A DNA stretch of 64,000 nucleotides from Lactococcus protaetiae (lineage in GTDB: Bacteria; Bacillota; Bacilli; Lactobacillales; Streptococcaceae): contig NZ_CP041356.1 of NCBI RefSeq assembly GCF_006965445.1, positions 620,001 to 684,000 of the forward strand, in the 5' to 3' direction. Position numbers and translations under genes: made by a program. This document shows, piece by piece, positions 50,804 to 59,752 of this stretch. Each line of letters begins with the position of its first letter. Position 1 is the first letter of the stretch. The notes beneath the pieces were generated by a model. The model was not told the DNA's origin and ran no database searches. It saw only the letters and a program-made list of their open reading frames with translations.

Positions 50804-51135
50804 TGGAACTGAGCGAGCATACAGTGGTTATCGCCAAAGTTATTTATGCGGACGGGACGGGTTCAAAAGTTCGTCCCGCTTTTGTTATAGAGTTAGACGG
50901 TACAGTTGTAAAAACTTATCGCATTACAAGCCAATATGAAAATAAATCAGAGTATATTAAGAGTAGATACTTTGAAATTATTGATTATATTGAGGCAGGC
51001 TTACGTAAACGTTCATGGATTGATACGGTTCAGGCTTATAATATTGATGGTAATAAAACAAAAATAAGAGTGTTGGGCTATTTATCAGCACGAGATGAAA
51101 TAAGACTTCGAGAGTTTTTAGAACAGTTAGAATAA
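50803..51135 (+). CDS. PemK/MazF-like toxin
   Basis: A 110-residue protein with GTG start overlapping the antitoxin stop. VVIAKVIYADGTGSKVRPAFVIE resembles the MazF/PemK N-terminus (K-RPA-V), and RSWIDTVQAYNI with IRVLGYLSARDEIRLREFLEQL resembles the C-terminal half. MazF-type toxins are sequence-specific endoribonucleases. RelB-type antitoxins can pair with MazF-like toxins in streptococci. The catalytic Arg/Thr pair is not certain from eye inspection. A hairpin terminator follows. Confidence 0.65.
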   Translation: MELSEHTVVIAKVIYADGTGSKVRPAFVIELDGTVVKTYRITSQYENKSEYIKSRYFEIIDYIEAGLRKRSWIDTVQAYNIDGNKTKIRVLGYLSARDEIRLREFLEQLE

Positions 51136-51166
51136 GCACTGACATTTAGTCAGGCTTTTTTATTTT
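51136..51166 (+). terminator. Terminator after the toxin-antitoxin pair
   Basis: GCACTGAC pairs with GTCAGGC (one bulged A) around ATTTA, followed by T. It is the only CTGAC/GTCAG-type terminator inside the island. Confidence 0.75.
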
Positions 51167-51194
51167 TAGGAAAGAAAATAGTGAGGATAGAGTT

Positions 51195-51509
51195 ATGATT
51201 TATAATGTTGATATAAGTGCAAATTTTAATGAAGAACAGCACGGAGTTAACACTCGTACAGCAGAGATTGAGGTATATTTAAGAGAAACAGAAACGAATA
51301 AGTTATTCAAATATTTTCCTATGTCGGCAGAAATTATTCAGGAAACTGAAACAGATAAATTTTATGAGGTTGATTTCAGACGTGCTTATTTTGGTAAGCA
51401 AGAAGGCAGGGTTTTATCACAATTAGGAGTACAGCGCTTTAAAAAAATGTTTGGTGGTTTTGCGGACGAGAAACATTTAAGTATCGCATTGGAGTACGAT
51501 TATGATTAA
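51195..51509 (+). CDS. Hypothetical beta-rich protein
   Basis: A 104-residue protein, MIYNVDISANFNEEQHGVNT at the start. It alternates beta-like strands (AEIEVYLRETETNKLFKYFP; KFYEVDFRRAYFG). No membrane segment or known motif. Its last 8 bases overlap the next gene (ATGATTAA), indicating an operon. The island context suggests a regulatory or mobilization accessory function, but nothing specific is visible. Confidence 0.6.
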   Translation: MIYNVDISANFNEEQHGVNTRTAEIEVYLRETETNKLFKYFPMSAEIIQETETDKFYEVDFRRAYFGKQEGRVLSQLGVQRFKKMFGGFADEKHLSIALEYDYD

Positions 51510-51723
51510 AGAAGAACAAATAGCAGATTTAAGGCGAGATGTTGAAAAAGTACGTAGAGCAAGTGAAGCACCGCGTACTTGGGAAGGTTTAGCGGAGATT
51601 GAATCAATTATAAATTATATCAATCGAAAATATGGAACATCTTTTAGAGGTTATGAGATAGCATTAAGCGAAGCGGAATCTTACTTATGGAATAAGCATG
51701 ATAGGCTAAAAGGTTACTATTAG
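51502..51723 (+). CDS. Hypothetical small basic/acidic helical protein
   Basis: A 73-residue protein, MIKEEQIADLRRDVEKVRRA then an aromatic C-terminus (FRGYEIALSEAESYLWNK). It overlaps the preceding gene by 8 nt. It is probably cytosolic and helical. The family is unknown to me. A hairpin terminator follows immediately. Confidence 0.58.
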   Translation: MIKEEQIADLRRDVEKVRRASEAPRTWEGLAEIESIINYINRKYGTSFRGYEIALSEAESYLWNKHDRLKGYY

Positions 51724-51724
51724 G

Positions 51725-51756
51725 AAAAGAGCAGGAAAAATCTTGCTCTTTTTTGT
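51725..51756 (+). terminator. Terminator before the xis-int pair
   Basis: AAAAGAGCAGG pairs with CTTGCTCTTTT-type sequence around AAAAAT, followed by six T. Confidence 0.8.
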
Positions 51757-51791
51757 GTTTAAAAATTGAAAAGGAAGGAAGATTAAATATT

Positions 51792-51995
51792 ATGAATCGA
51801 AATTTGATTAGTAAACCTATAATTACTTGTGAAGATTTAATACAGTTGGGTTTACCACCAACACAAGCGAAAAGAGTAATTCATGATGCGAAAAAAAAGG
51901 CAGTTTTAGCAGGATTTACTTTTTATAATGGAAAGCAAAACTTTGCGCCTTCTAAATTTATCTTTGAAATTATTGGAATAGCAGAGGTAGCTTAA
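51792..51995 (+). CDS. DUF3173-like small protein, probable excisionase
   Basis: A 67-residue protein. I chose ATG 51792 (MNRNLISKPIITCEDLIQL) because GGAAGGAAG lies ~11 nt upstream; an earlier in-frame start would fall in the terminator. It has the same helix-turn-helix layout (LIQLGLPPTQAKRVIHDAKK, then FTFYNGKQNFAPSKFIFEI) as the small gene next to the ybaB-element integrase. Its stop overlaps the integrase start (TAATG), so the two are co-translated. Confidence 0.75.
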   Translation: MNRNLISKPIITCEDLIQLGLPPTQAKRVIHDAKKKAVLAGFTFYNGKQNFAPSKFIFEIIGIAEVA

Positions 51996-53128
51996 TGGCA
52001 ACAATACGATATAGGCAACGTGGAGTAAAAAAACTTTGGCATTTTGAAATTAGAGATGAATCAGGAAAAAGTGTAGCTTATCAAGGTGGATTTAAAACAA
52101 AGAGAATGGCTCAACTAGCTGGAAGTCCAATCTTTCAGGAAATTCAAAACGGAAGTAAGTTAAGCCCAGAAATGACACTCCTTAATTTATATGATTACTG
52201 GTTTGATGTAAAAATTAATAGTAAAGATTTAGAAGTAGCAACTTTTAGAAAATACTCTTATTATAAAAATGTGATTCAAGAAAACTTTGATATTCCAATA
52301 AAAAATATTAAGACAAGTCAGTATCAGCAGAAAATGAATAAATTAGGGGAAAAAGTTAGCTATGATGTTTTGCAAAGAATAAATAGTGTCATTCATAAGT
52401 CTATACAGTTGGCAAAAAGTGATAAAGTGCTTGTTGATGATTTTACATTAGGTGTAGATTTGAATACACAAAAGAAGTCAAAACTAATTGAGAATAAATA
52501 TCTTCATAGCATATCAGATATATTAAAATTACAAAAGGAATTACGAGAGCGATTGAATTATAAAAAATCAGTAGTTCCTTATGTCCTTTATATTTTGCTT
52601 TCTACGGGTATGAGATATGGAGAAGCAATTGCTCTTACATGGAATGATATTAATTTTGAAAATGAAATAATTCATACTTATCGAAGATTTAACACTTCGC
52701 CTAAAATTTGGAAATTTGTTGCTCCAAAAACTGATATTTCAATTAGAGACATTCCACTAAATAAAAACGATATAGAAGTTTTAAAAAGTTTAAAAAAAGA
52801 GCAGAAATCTAGTAATTCAGAATTAGATATTAAAAATAAAAACAATTTAGTTTTTCAACATTACGGTTTAACTCATGATGTGCCAAGCACGGTATCAAGT
52901 AATAAGACACTTAGAAAGATATTAGATGATATGAAAATAGAGCCTAGTAATTTATCAGTATATGGTCTAAGACACACTAGAGCTAGTTATCTAATTCATT
53001 CAGGAATACCTGTTGATGTTTGCGCAAAAGTTTTGGGTCATACTGTAATACAATTTGAAAAGACTTATCGTCATTTGTTAATTGAAAAAAGAGATGAAGG
53101 TTTTGATGCAATTAGAAAGATATTGTGA
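51995..53128 (+). CDS. int: Tyrosine recombinase/integrase of the tRNA-Thr island
   Basis: A 377-residue integrase. The N-terminal arm-binding domain is ATIRYRQRGVKKLWHFEIRD, the core-binding domain spans ~60-165, and the catalytic domain has Arg in LLSTGMRYGEAIALTW (~210), LSVYGLRHTRASYLIHSG (~325; Arg present, the first His of HxxR is Tyr) and LGHTVIQFEKTYRHLL (His and Tyr nucleophile ~355). It ends 80 bp from the 3' end of tRNA-Thr, the usual placement for an element inserted in a tRNA gene. The protein is full-length and looks functional. Confidence 0.92.
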   Translation: MATIRYRQRGVKKLWHFEIRDESGKSVAYQGGFKTKRMAQLAGSPIFQEIQNGSKLSPEMTLLNLYDYWFDVKINSKDLEVATFRKYSYYKNVIQENFDIPIKNIKTSQYQQKMNKLGEKVSYDVLQRINSVIHKSIQLAKSDKVLVDDFTLGVDLNTQKKSKLIENKYLHSISDILKLQKELRERLNYKKSVVPYVLYILLSTGMRYGEAIALTWNDINFENEIIHTYRRFNTSPKIWKFVAPKTDISIRDIPLNKNDIEVLKSLKKEQKSSNSELDIKNKNNLVFQHYGLTHDVPSTVSSNKTLRKILDDMKIEPSNLSVYGLRHTRASYLIHSGIPVDVCAKVLGHTVIQFEKTYRHLLIEKRDEGFDAIRKIL

Positions 53129-53162
53129 GTGGGGCAATTTTAGGGGCAAATAAAAAAGACAA

Positions 53163-53200
53163 ACAAAAAAGCCTTATATATCAACGATACAAGGCTTTTG
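53163..53200 (-). terminator. tRNA-Thr terminator (minus strand)
   Basis: AAAAGCCTT and AAGGCTTTT pair (9 bp) across a 15-nt loop, with T run on the minus strand toward the integrase. Confidence 0.7.
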
Positions 53201-53206
53201 ACTTAA

Positions 53207-53278
53207 TGCCGACTATAGGAATCGAACCTACGACCCTTCGTTACGAGTGAAGTGCTCTACCGACTGAGCTAAGTCGGC
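53207..53278 (-). tRNA. tRNA-Thr (anticodon CGT)
   Basis: A 72-nt tRNA including the discriminator A. Acceptor GCCGACT/AGTCGGC is perfect, with D arm AGCTCAGTCGGTAGAGC and T arm GTAGGTTCGATTCCTAT. The anticodon loop CTCGTAA gives CGT, reading ACG. The innermost anticodon-stem pair (31-39) is A-C. It is the likely integration target of the adjacent integrase. Confidence 0.92.
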
Positions 53279-53343
53279 ATTATAGTGAAAGTGAAAAAAT
53301 CCACTTCCATTATGATACAACTTTTCATATTAAATTTCAAGAA

Positions 53344-54835
<1,492 letters not shown>

Positions 54836-55531
54836 ATGCCAAGAAGAGTATTAAAGGAGCAAGCTAAAGAAGCACTAAGAGATAACTTTATGGCGAAGAT
54901 GTTGCTATTTATCATCCCGATTATTTTGGGGATTTTAGGTGGCGGAAATGGAATTCGTACATCTTTAGAGCATGGAAATATGCATGGAGATACGCTTTCT
55001 AATGCCGCTTGGGTGGCAATAACATTCTTTGGACTTTTGGGTGTGATTATTGGGATTGCAATTACTCTATTTGTGACAGTAGTAACGACTGGAGCGATTT
55101 TTAATTATATCAAGATTTTCCGTGGAGAACGTACTAATCCACAGTTTAACAATGTTTTTGTACCTTTTCATGATGGTTCTGCCGGCAAGATTATTTTGTT
55201 GAATGTTGTGAAAGGACTGATTTTAATCTTACTCGCCTTCATTCCAATAATTGGTTGGGCGATTGGGATTTATCTTTCTCTGGGCTGGTCGCAATCGACA
55301 TATATTTTGTTTGATCAGTTAGAACATGGCAAATATACAGGGGTGATGGATGTTCTGCGAGATTCAGCGACGATGATGAAAGGGTTGCGTGGCGACTACT
55401 TTGTGTTTAGTTTCAGCTTCTTCTGGTGGTATGTGCTGTACGGAGTTTCTGGTGGGCTTGCAGGATTTTGGACAATGCCTTATATTAATATGGCTCGTGT
55501 TGCTTACTATGAAAATATTGGTCACTTATAG
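54836..55531 (+). CDS. DUF975-family membrane protein
   Basis: A 231-residue protein with ~4-6 hydrophobic segments, a basic N-terminus (RRVLKEQAKEALRDNF), a central IFRGERTNPQFNNVFVPF loop and LSLGWSQSTYILFD, typical of DUF975. The family is widespread in lactic bacteria and its function is unknown; proposals include stress or envelope roles. AGGAGG precedes the ATG. It is monocistronic and closed by a perfect CTGTCAG terminator. Confidence 0.85.
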   Translation: MPRRVLKEQAKEALRDNFMAKMLLFIIPIILGILGGGNGIRTSLEHGNMHGDTLSNAAWVAITFFGLLGVIIGIAITLFVTVVTTGAIFNYIKIFRGERTNPQFNNVFVPFHDGSAGKIILLNVVKGLILILLAFIPIIGWAIGIYLSLGWSQSTYILFDQLEHGKYTGVMDVLRDSATMMKGLRGDYFVFSFSFFWWYVLYGVSGGLAGFWTMPYINMARVAYYENIGHL

Positions 55532-55532
55532 G

Positions 55533-55568
55533 AAAAAACTTCTGTCAGTATGCTGACAGAAGTTTTTT
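55533..55568 (+). terminator. Perfect CTGTCAG-type terminator
   Basis: AAAAAACTTCTGTCAG-TATG-CTGACAGAAGTTTTTT, 16-bp stem with no mismatch. It can serve both converging genes. Confidence 0.95.
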
Positions 55569-55582
55569 GTGCTGACAAAATC

Positions 55583-56761
55583 TCAAATACTCTTTTTTAT
55601 ATGGCGCCCATGCAGCAAATAATAAATGAATGCAATGATAATTGAGAAAATTGCAGAAGCAAAATATAGATTACGATAGCCAAGCAAAGGCATGATTAGG
55701 CCGAGGATAAATGGTCCAAAGCCAACACCCATATCCATTAAACCAAAGAAAGTTGAAGTTGCGACACCCAAACGTTCAAACCCAGAAGTACGAATCGCAA
55801 TTGCTTGACCAAAAGGAGAGAATGAGCCATAGCCCAAACCGATGAAAATAGCAGCAACTAAGAGCATCCAGCCAGAATGTGCTAGGCCAATCAAGAACAA
55901 TCCAATCGCGAAGAATAAGTAGGTCGGATACATGACAAAGTTGTCTCCGTGAGTGTCAAAAATTCGGCCAGTCAATGGACGAGAAATAAGGACGGTGACA
56001 GCATAGACAAGAAAGAAGAAAGAAGCGGCTTGTGCGAGATGGATCGATGAAGCATAGGCATCCATGAATGATAAAATACTCGAATATGCAATACCTATCA
56101 GAAAGGCGATGAGTGAAATAGTTAGAGCCTTCTTCTCAAAATAATTTGACCAAGCAAATTTTTTCTTTTTGTCAGTACTGACAGAAGTGTGAGTTGTTGT
56201 TTTAGGAATATGTAGGAGAAAAATCCCGATAAGAGCAGCAAAAAGTAAAATCGCAGACAGAATAATGAGGATGTTAAAACCGGAACTTGCATAAAGAAAC
56301 ATAGATAAAAATGGCCCAACGGCAGAAGATAATGTTACAGAAAGAGCATAATATCCAATCCCCTCACCGCGACGCGAAGCAGGGACAATGGCTCCAGCAA
56401 GTGTTCCTGATGCGGTTGCAGCGATACCAAATCCAACACCGTGAATTAATCGAAGAAGCAAGAGCAGACCAACGCTGTGAACTGCAAAATAACCAAAAGT
56501 AAGGACAAAATAAATAATTGTACCAATATAAAGAAGTTTTTTTGCTCCAAAACGTTTCATATTATTTCCTGTCCAGAGCCTGGCAATGAAACCGCCGACA
56601 ATGAAGATACCAGACAAGATACCGGCAATACTGGCTGAGGCATGATATTCAGTCATTGCCATCGAACCGATGACAACGGTGGGTAAGTAGAAGACGAGAT
56701 AAAAGATAAAGTTTAGTAGCATATTAATGACAAAGGTCATTGTCCATAATTTTTCTTTCAA
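55583..56761 (-). CDS. MFS transporter
   Basis: A 392-residue protein with 12 hydrophobic segments. Motif A-like ARLWTGNNMKRFGAKKLL (loop 2-3), LIHGVGFGIAATASGTLAG (TM4) and a second-half SRPLTGRIFDTHGDNF (loop 8-9). The closest general match is the YfcJ/staphylopine-type group of efflux MFS. The substrate is unknown. It stands alone; no regulator gene is adjacent. A CTGTCAGTACTGACAAAAAG-like motif lies in the central cytosolic loop. Confidence 0.85.
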   Translation of the reverse strand: MKEKLWTMTFVINMLLNFIFYLVFYLPTVVIGSMAMTEYHASASIAGILSGIFIVGGFIARLWTGNNMKRFGAKKLLYIGTIIYFVLTFGYFAVHSVGLLLLLRLIHGVGFGIAATASGTLAGAIVPASRRGEGIGYYALSVTLSSAVGPFLSMFLYASSGFNILIILSAILLFAALIGIFLLHIPKTTTHTSVSTDKKKKFAWSNYFEKKALTISLIAFLIGIAYSSILSFMDAYASSIHLAQAASFFFLVYAVTVLISRPLTGRIFDTHGDNFVMYPTYLFFAIGLFLIGLAHSGWMLLVAAIFIGLGYGSFSPFGQAIAIRTSGFERLGVATSTFFGLMDMGVGFGPFILGLIMPLLGYRNLYFASAIFSIIIAFIYYLLHGRHIKKSI

Positions 56762-57143
56762 GTGAAGAGAGTCCTTTCAAATAATAAATTTTTTATACTA
56801 TAGTTTTTTGTTGTGAAAAAAGGCAACGTATCAACGTTGCTGCACAAGCTCAAAACACAAAACGGCGCTATCCCCATAATTTGCCCATAAGATTCTTTTA
56901 AAAGTTAGAAGCAAGGGCTATTTTAATGTGAATGCGCAATCATTTTGTATGAAAACAGACAAAACTCTCGTACGTGGACGAGAGTTTTGTGTAATTCGAC
57001 TCTTTTATTTTATCAAAAAACTGAGTAAATATGTTGTATAGACTACTTTGAGCTATCTGTGTATTGATTTCCACGTTAAAGTTTTATAGGATATATGAGT
57101 GATGACTAGAATGTCACGATATTGATTTTGAGCTGATTTATCA
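56762..57143. other. Spacer between two minus-strand genes
   Basis: Holds hairpin GCAACGT-ATCA-ACGTTGC (56823-56840) near the MFS start and a strong bidirectional terminator AAAACTCTCGT-ACGTGG-ACGAGAGTTTT (56961-56988). The remainder to 57143 is AT-rich and shows no gene. Confidence 0.6.
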
Positions 57144-57581
57144 TTACTTTTTTCCTAGTCCAGAATAAGCATACTCAATCTTAATGCAACGGTTCATGAC
57201 AATGTCGTTTTTTCCTGCAGCGCGTAGAATTTGTTCGGCTTCTTCTGATTGAAGACCAAGTTGTGCCCAAAAAACATCGGCATCTGTATCTACAAAGTCA
57301 CGTGCAACATCTGCTAAAAATTCGCTTCGACGGAAAATATCAACAATGTCAATATGAATAGGGACGTCCTTGATGGAGGCATAAACCTTTTCGCCGAGTA
57401 ACTCTTGTCCTTCAAGAAGTGGGTTAACAGGAATGATTTTGTAACCATTTTTTTGCAGCCCTTGTGCGATAAGATAAGAAGAACGGTCAGTTTTGTTTGA
57501 AATACCGACAACTGCGATTGTTTTTGCTTTTTTGAGATAGTCAAAAAGTTGTTCCTGACTAGGATTTTCAAATTCGTACAT
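57144..57581 (-). CDS. CoA-binding protein (YccU-like)
   Basis: A 145-residue Rossmann-like protein. TIAVVGISNKTDRSSYLIAQGL (~20-40), shown by its core AVVGISNKTDRSS, is the nucleotide-binding loop, then YKIIPVNPLLEGQELLGEKV (~50-70) and the C-terminal block VMNRCIKIEYAY. The family binds CoA, but its cellular role is unclear. GGAGG lies 6 nt before the ATG on the minus strand. Confidence 0.9.
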   Translation of the reverse strand: MYEFENPSQEQLFDYLKKAKTIAVVGISNKTDRSSYLIAQGLQKNGYKIIPVNPLLEGQELLGEKVYASIKDVPIHIDIVDIFRRSEFLADVARDFVDTDADVFWAQLGLQSEEAEQILRAAGKNDIVMNRCIKIEYAYSGLGKK

Positions 57582-57680
57582 GATGATTCCTCCAATAATT
57601 TATCGTGCAAATCTTTATCAGCTGATAAAAGCTTTATTATTTTTTCTATTTCTATTATAACACTATGCTATAATTAAGCT

Positions 57681-58466
57681 ATGAAAAAGAAACAAATAAA
57701 AGCTCTTACTAGTCTAGTTGTTATTATTATTGCTTTGGCAGTGGGGTATTTTGGCTCTGGACATCTGAATATTGGCCAAGCGCCTGCTCAAACAAGCACC
57801 GTAACATCGTCAGGCAAAGTGCTTTCGACAAGTGTTAAGCAGCAGCCTTTGGATTTTAAAAATAAAAGACAAATGGTAATGGCTAATACTGATGCGCTAG
57901 GTCGAGCAGTGGATTCGCATATCCAACTTAAAAATTCACAAGAGCCTCACGTGACACGTGAACCGTTAAACTATAATCCTGTTGGTTGGCATAATTATGA
58001 TTTTTATTATAAAAAATCTGATGGTTCAATCGGTAAGATGTGGTTAATGGCAAGAGGTCATCTTGTGGGTTATCAATTTTCAGGATTAAACGATGAACCA
58101 CGCAACTTAGTACCTGAAACGGCTTGGTTTAATGGTGGAAACTATACTGGGATGAATGATAGTAATACAGCCAGTATGTTATATTATGAAAATCGTCTAG
58201 ATAGCTGGCTTGCAAATCATCCTAATTATTATCTTGATTATCAAGTTACCCCTCTTTACAAAGGCAATGAACTTTTACCAAGACAAATTCGTTTGGCTTA
58301 TGTCGGTATTGATAAAAACGGTCAGACTTTAACGATTAAGTTGGGCGGAGGACGTGAACAAACAGGTAATGGTGGAGCAACGGTAGTTGTTCTTGATAAT
58401 TATGCGCCAAACGCTAAAATCAACTATGCTGATGGAACAGCGGTAAATACAGTCAGCCCTAAATAG
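57681..58466 (+). CDS. Secreted/membrane-anchored DNA/RNA non-specific endonuclease (EndA-like)
   Basis: A 261-residue protein with an N-terminal signal-anchor (ALTSLVVIIIALAVGYFG), so the nuclease domain is extracellular. The active-site motif is WLMARGHLVGYQFSG (~125), where His is the general base; many EndA relatives have DRGH. NLVPETAWFNGGNYTG supplies the metal-binding Asn, and YYENRLDSWL follows. It degrades extracellular DNA, as in the streptococcal EndA/Spd group; a role in nutrient scavenging or DNA uptake is possible. No good Shine-Dalgarno is seen (CTATAATTAAGCTATG). Confidence 0.88.
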   Translation: MKKKQIKALTSLVVIIIALAVGYFGSGHLNIGQAPAQTSTVTSSGKVLSTSVKQQPLDFKNKRQMVMANTDALGRAVDSHIQLKNSQEPHVTREPLNYNPVGWHNYDFYYKKSDGSIGKMWLMARGHLVGYQFSGLNDEPRNLVPETAWFNGGNYTGMNDSNTASMLYYENRLDSWLANHPNYYLDYQVTPLYKGNELLPRQIRLAYVGIDKNGQTLTIKLGGGREQTGNGGATVVVLDNYAPNAKINYADGTAVNTVSPK

Positions 58467-58497
58467 ATGCTGACAGAATTGCCATAATAAAAAATCA

Positions 58498-58530
58498 GTC
58501 AAAAGACCGAGTAAATCGGTCTTTTTTACT
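58498..58530 (+). terminator. Terminator after the nuclease gene
   Basis: AAAAGACCGA-GTAAA-TCGGTCTTTT, a 10-bp stem with T tail. Confidence 0.9.
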
Positions 58531-58703
58531 GTTATAATAAAAATATAGTAAGAATAGTTAGGTAATGAATCATCTTAAATAACGAAAATTACATTAGAAA
58601 TTTGATAAAAGAATAACTATTGAGTGATAGAAAGATGAGACTGATACGGTGAGTGGTATACAGGATTAAACTTTCTCACGACATACTCTAAAGGAGAAAA
58701 TAA

Positions 58704-58919
58704 ATGTTTTTTGTACTGATTATCTTTTTGGCGGCCTTACTTTTTGTGAGAGGATTGTTTCACTTCGTATTGCCAGCCTTACTGATTTTATTGGTTTTGC
58801 GCGTGTTTCTGGGCGGATTAATGTTACTGTTTAGCCCGCATTTTATTGGGACAGTGCTTATATTGGCGTTCATCATCTGGTTAGTCAAAGCTAGTCGAGG
58901 TGGACGACGTTACTATTAG
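58704..58919 (+). CDS. Small membrane protein, tandem paralogue 1
   Basis: A 71-residue protein, almost wholly hydrophobic (three segments): FFVLIIFLAALLFVRGLF, LPALLILLVLRVFLGGLMLL, FIGTVLILAFIIWLV and a basic RRYY end. AAAGGAG precedes the ATG. The second half (LP-LL-LLV-R---GG-MLLFSPHF) is repeated in the next gene. Paired small membrane proteins of this kind respond to envelope stress in lactococci (CesSR-type), but I cannot confirm that here. Confidence 0.7.
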   Translation: MFFVLIIFLAALLFVRGLFHFVLPALLILLVLRVFLGGLMLLFSPHFIGTVLILAFIIWLVKASRGGRRYY

Positions 58920-58952
58920 AAATAGCGCGTGTATGCGTCGGGAGGAAGAATA

Positions 58953-59192
58953 ATGTTTTTAGGCTTTTTATCAGGACTGATTGTTCTTGTAGCAGTTGTT
59001 TCTATACTGCTTGTTGTATTTGGCGTCATTGCCACACAGATTTTCTTTAGATATATTTTGCCAATCCTATTGGTTTTGCTTGTCATTCGAATCATTTTTG
59101 CTGGGATTATGCTTCTTTTTAATCCACATTTTTGGATATTTATCGCGATAGTTGCACTTGTCATCTATTTAGTCGGTAAATTTAAAAAATGA
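58953..59192 (+). CDS. Small membrane protein, tandem paralogue 2
   Basis: A 79-residue protein. I chose ATG 58953 because GGGAGGAAG lies ~6 nt upstream; a possible start at 58929 has none. Three hydrophobic segments, with LPILLVLLVIRIIFAGIMLL and NPHFWIFIAIVAL matching paralogue 1, and a basic KFKK end. It starts 33 nt after the first gene, so the two form one operon derived by duplication. Confidence 0.7.
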   Translation: MFLGFLSGLIVLVAVVSILLVVFGVIATQIFFRYILPILLVLLVIRIIFAGIMLLFNPHFWIFIAIVALVIYLVGKFKK

Positions 59193-59249
59193 AATTAGCC
59201 CGCATTTGTTTTGATAAAGTTACAATCAGATAAAATATAGAGAAAAATT

Positions 59250-59282
59250 AATCACTGACAGTGTTTTGTCAGTGATTTTTTA
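59250..59282 (+). terminator. CTGTCAG-type terminator
   Basis: AATCACTGACA-GTGTTT-TGTCAGTGATT followed by TTTTT. 59283-59570 downstream shows only AT-rich sequence, with one TGATATAAT at ~59332-59340. Confidence 0.85.
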
Positions 59283-59569
59283 TGTGTTTTATGTTTATAA
59301 TTTTCTAAGTTTATTGAGTGTTATCAAAAAATTTGATATAATTCATTTACTAATACTGTGTGAATGTTATAAAAGTTTAGCATTTATAGTGGTGTTTCCC
59401 ACCACCTTTGATATTTTGATATTAAAGCAGTTTCATGAAACTTGATAAATATTTATAATCTTTAGAATCAAATGAGTACAACAGTTAGGGCTACCTTTTT
59501 CAATGATTTATACCAATTCATCTACTAATTTTTTCTACAAATAGTTGGTAGATGAACTACAGATATACT

Positions 59570-59665
59570 GCCTTTTGCTTGCCAAGCAAAAGGACATCGG
59601 AGCCGTTCATAGAACGGCGTGCGAAGCACGTAGCTGCATTACAAATGGACACCCAGCGTATTGAC
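59570..59665. repeat. Interspersed mosaic repeat fragment, copy K
   Basis: GCCGTTCATAGAACGGCGTGCGAAGCACGTAGC (two nested dyads: GCCGTTC/GAACGGC and GCGTGCG/CGAAGCACG) resembles the tail of copy E. It lies before the large membrane protein gene. Confidence 0.5.
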
Positions 59666-59752
59666 AACGTGGCACAGCAGAGTAATTTCTAAAAACGTTT
59701 TTAGAAATTTAAACAGTATTAGAAAAAGTTGAAAAAAGCAGTGGAGGACATC

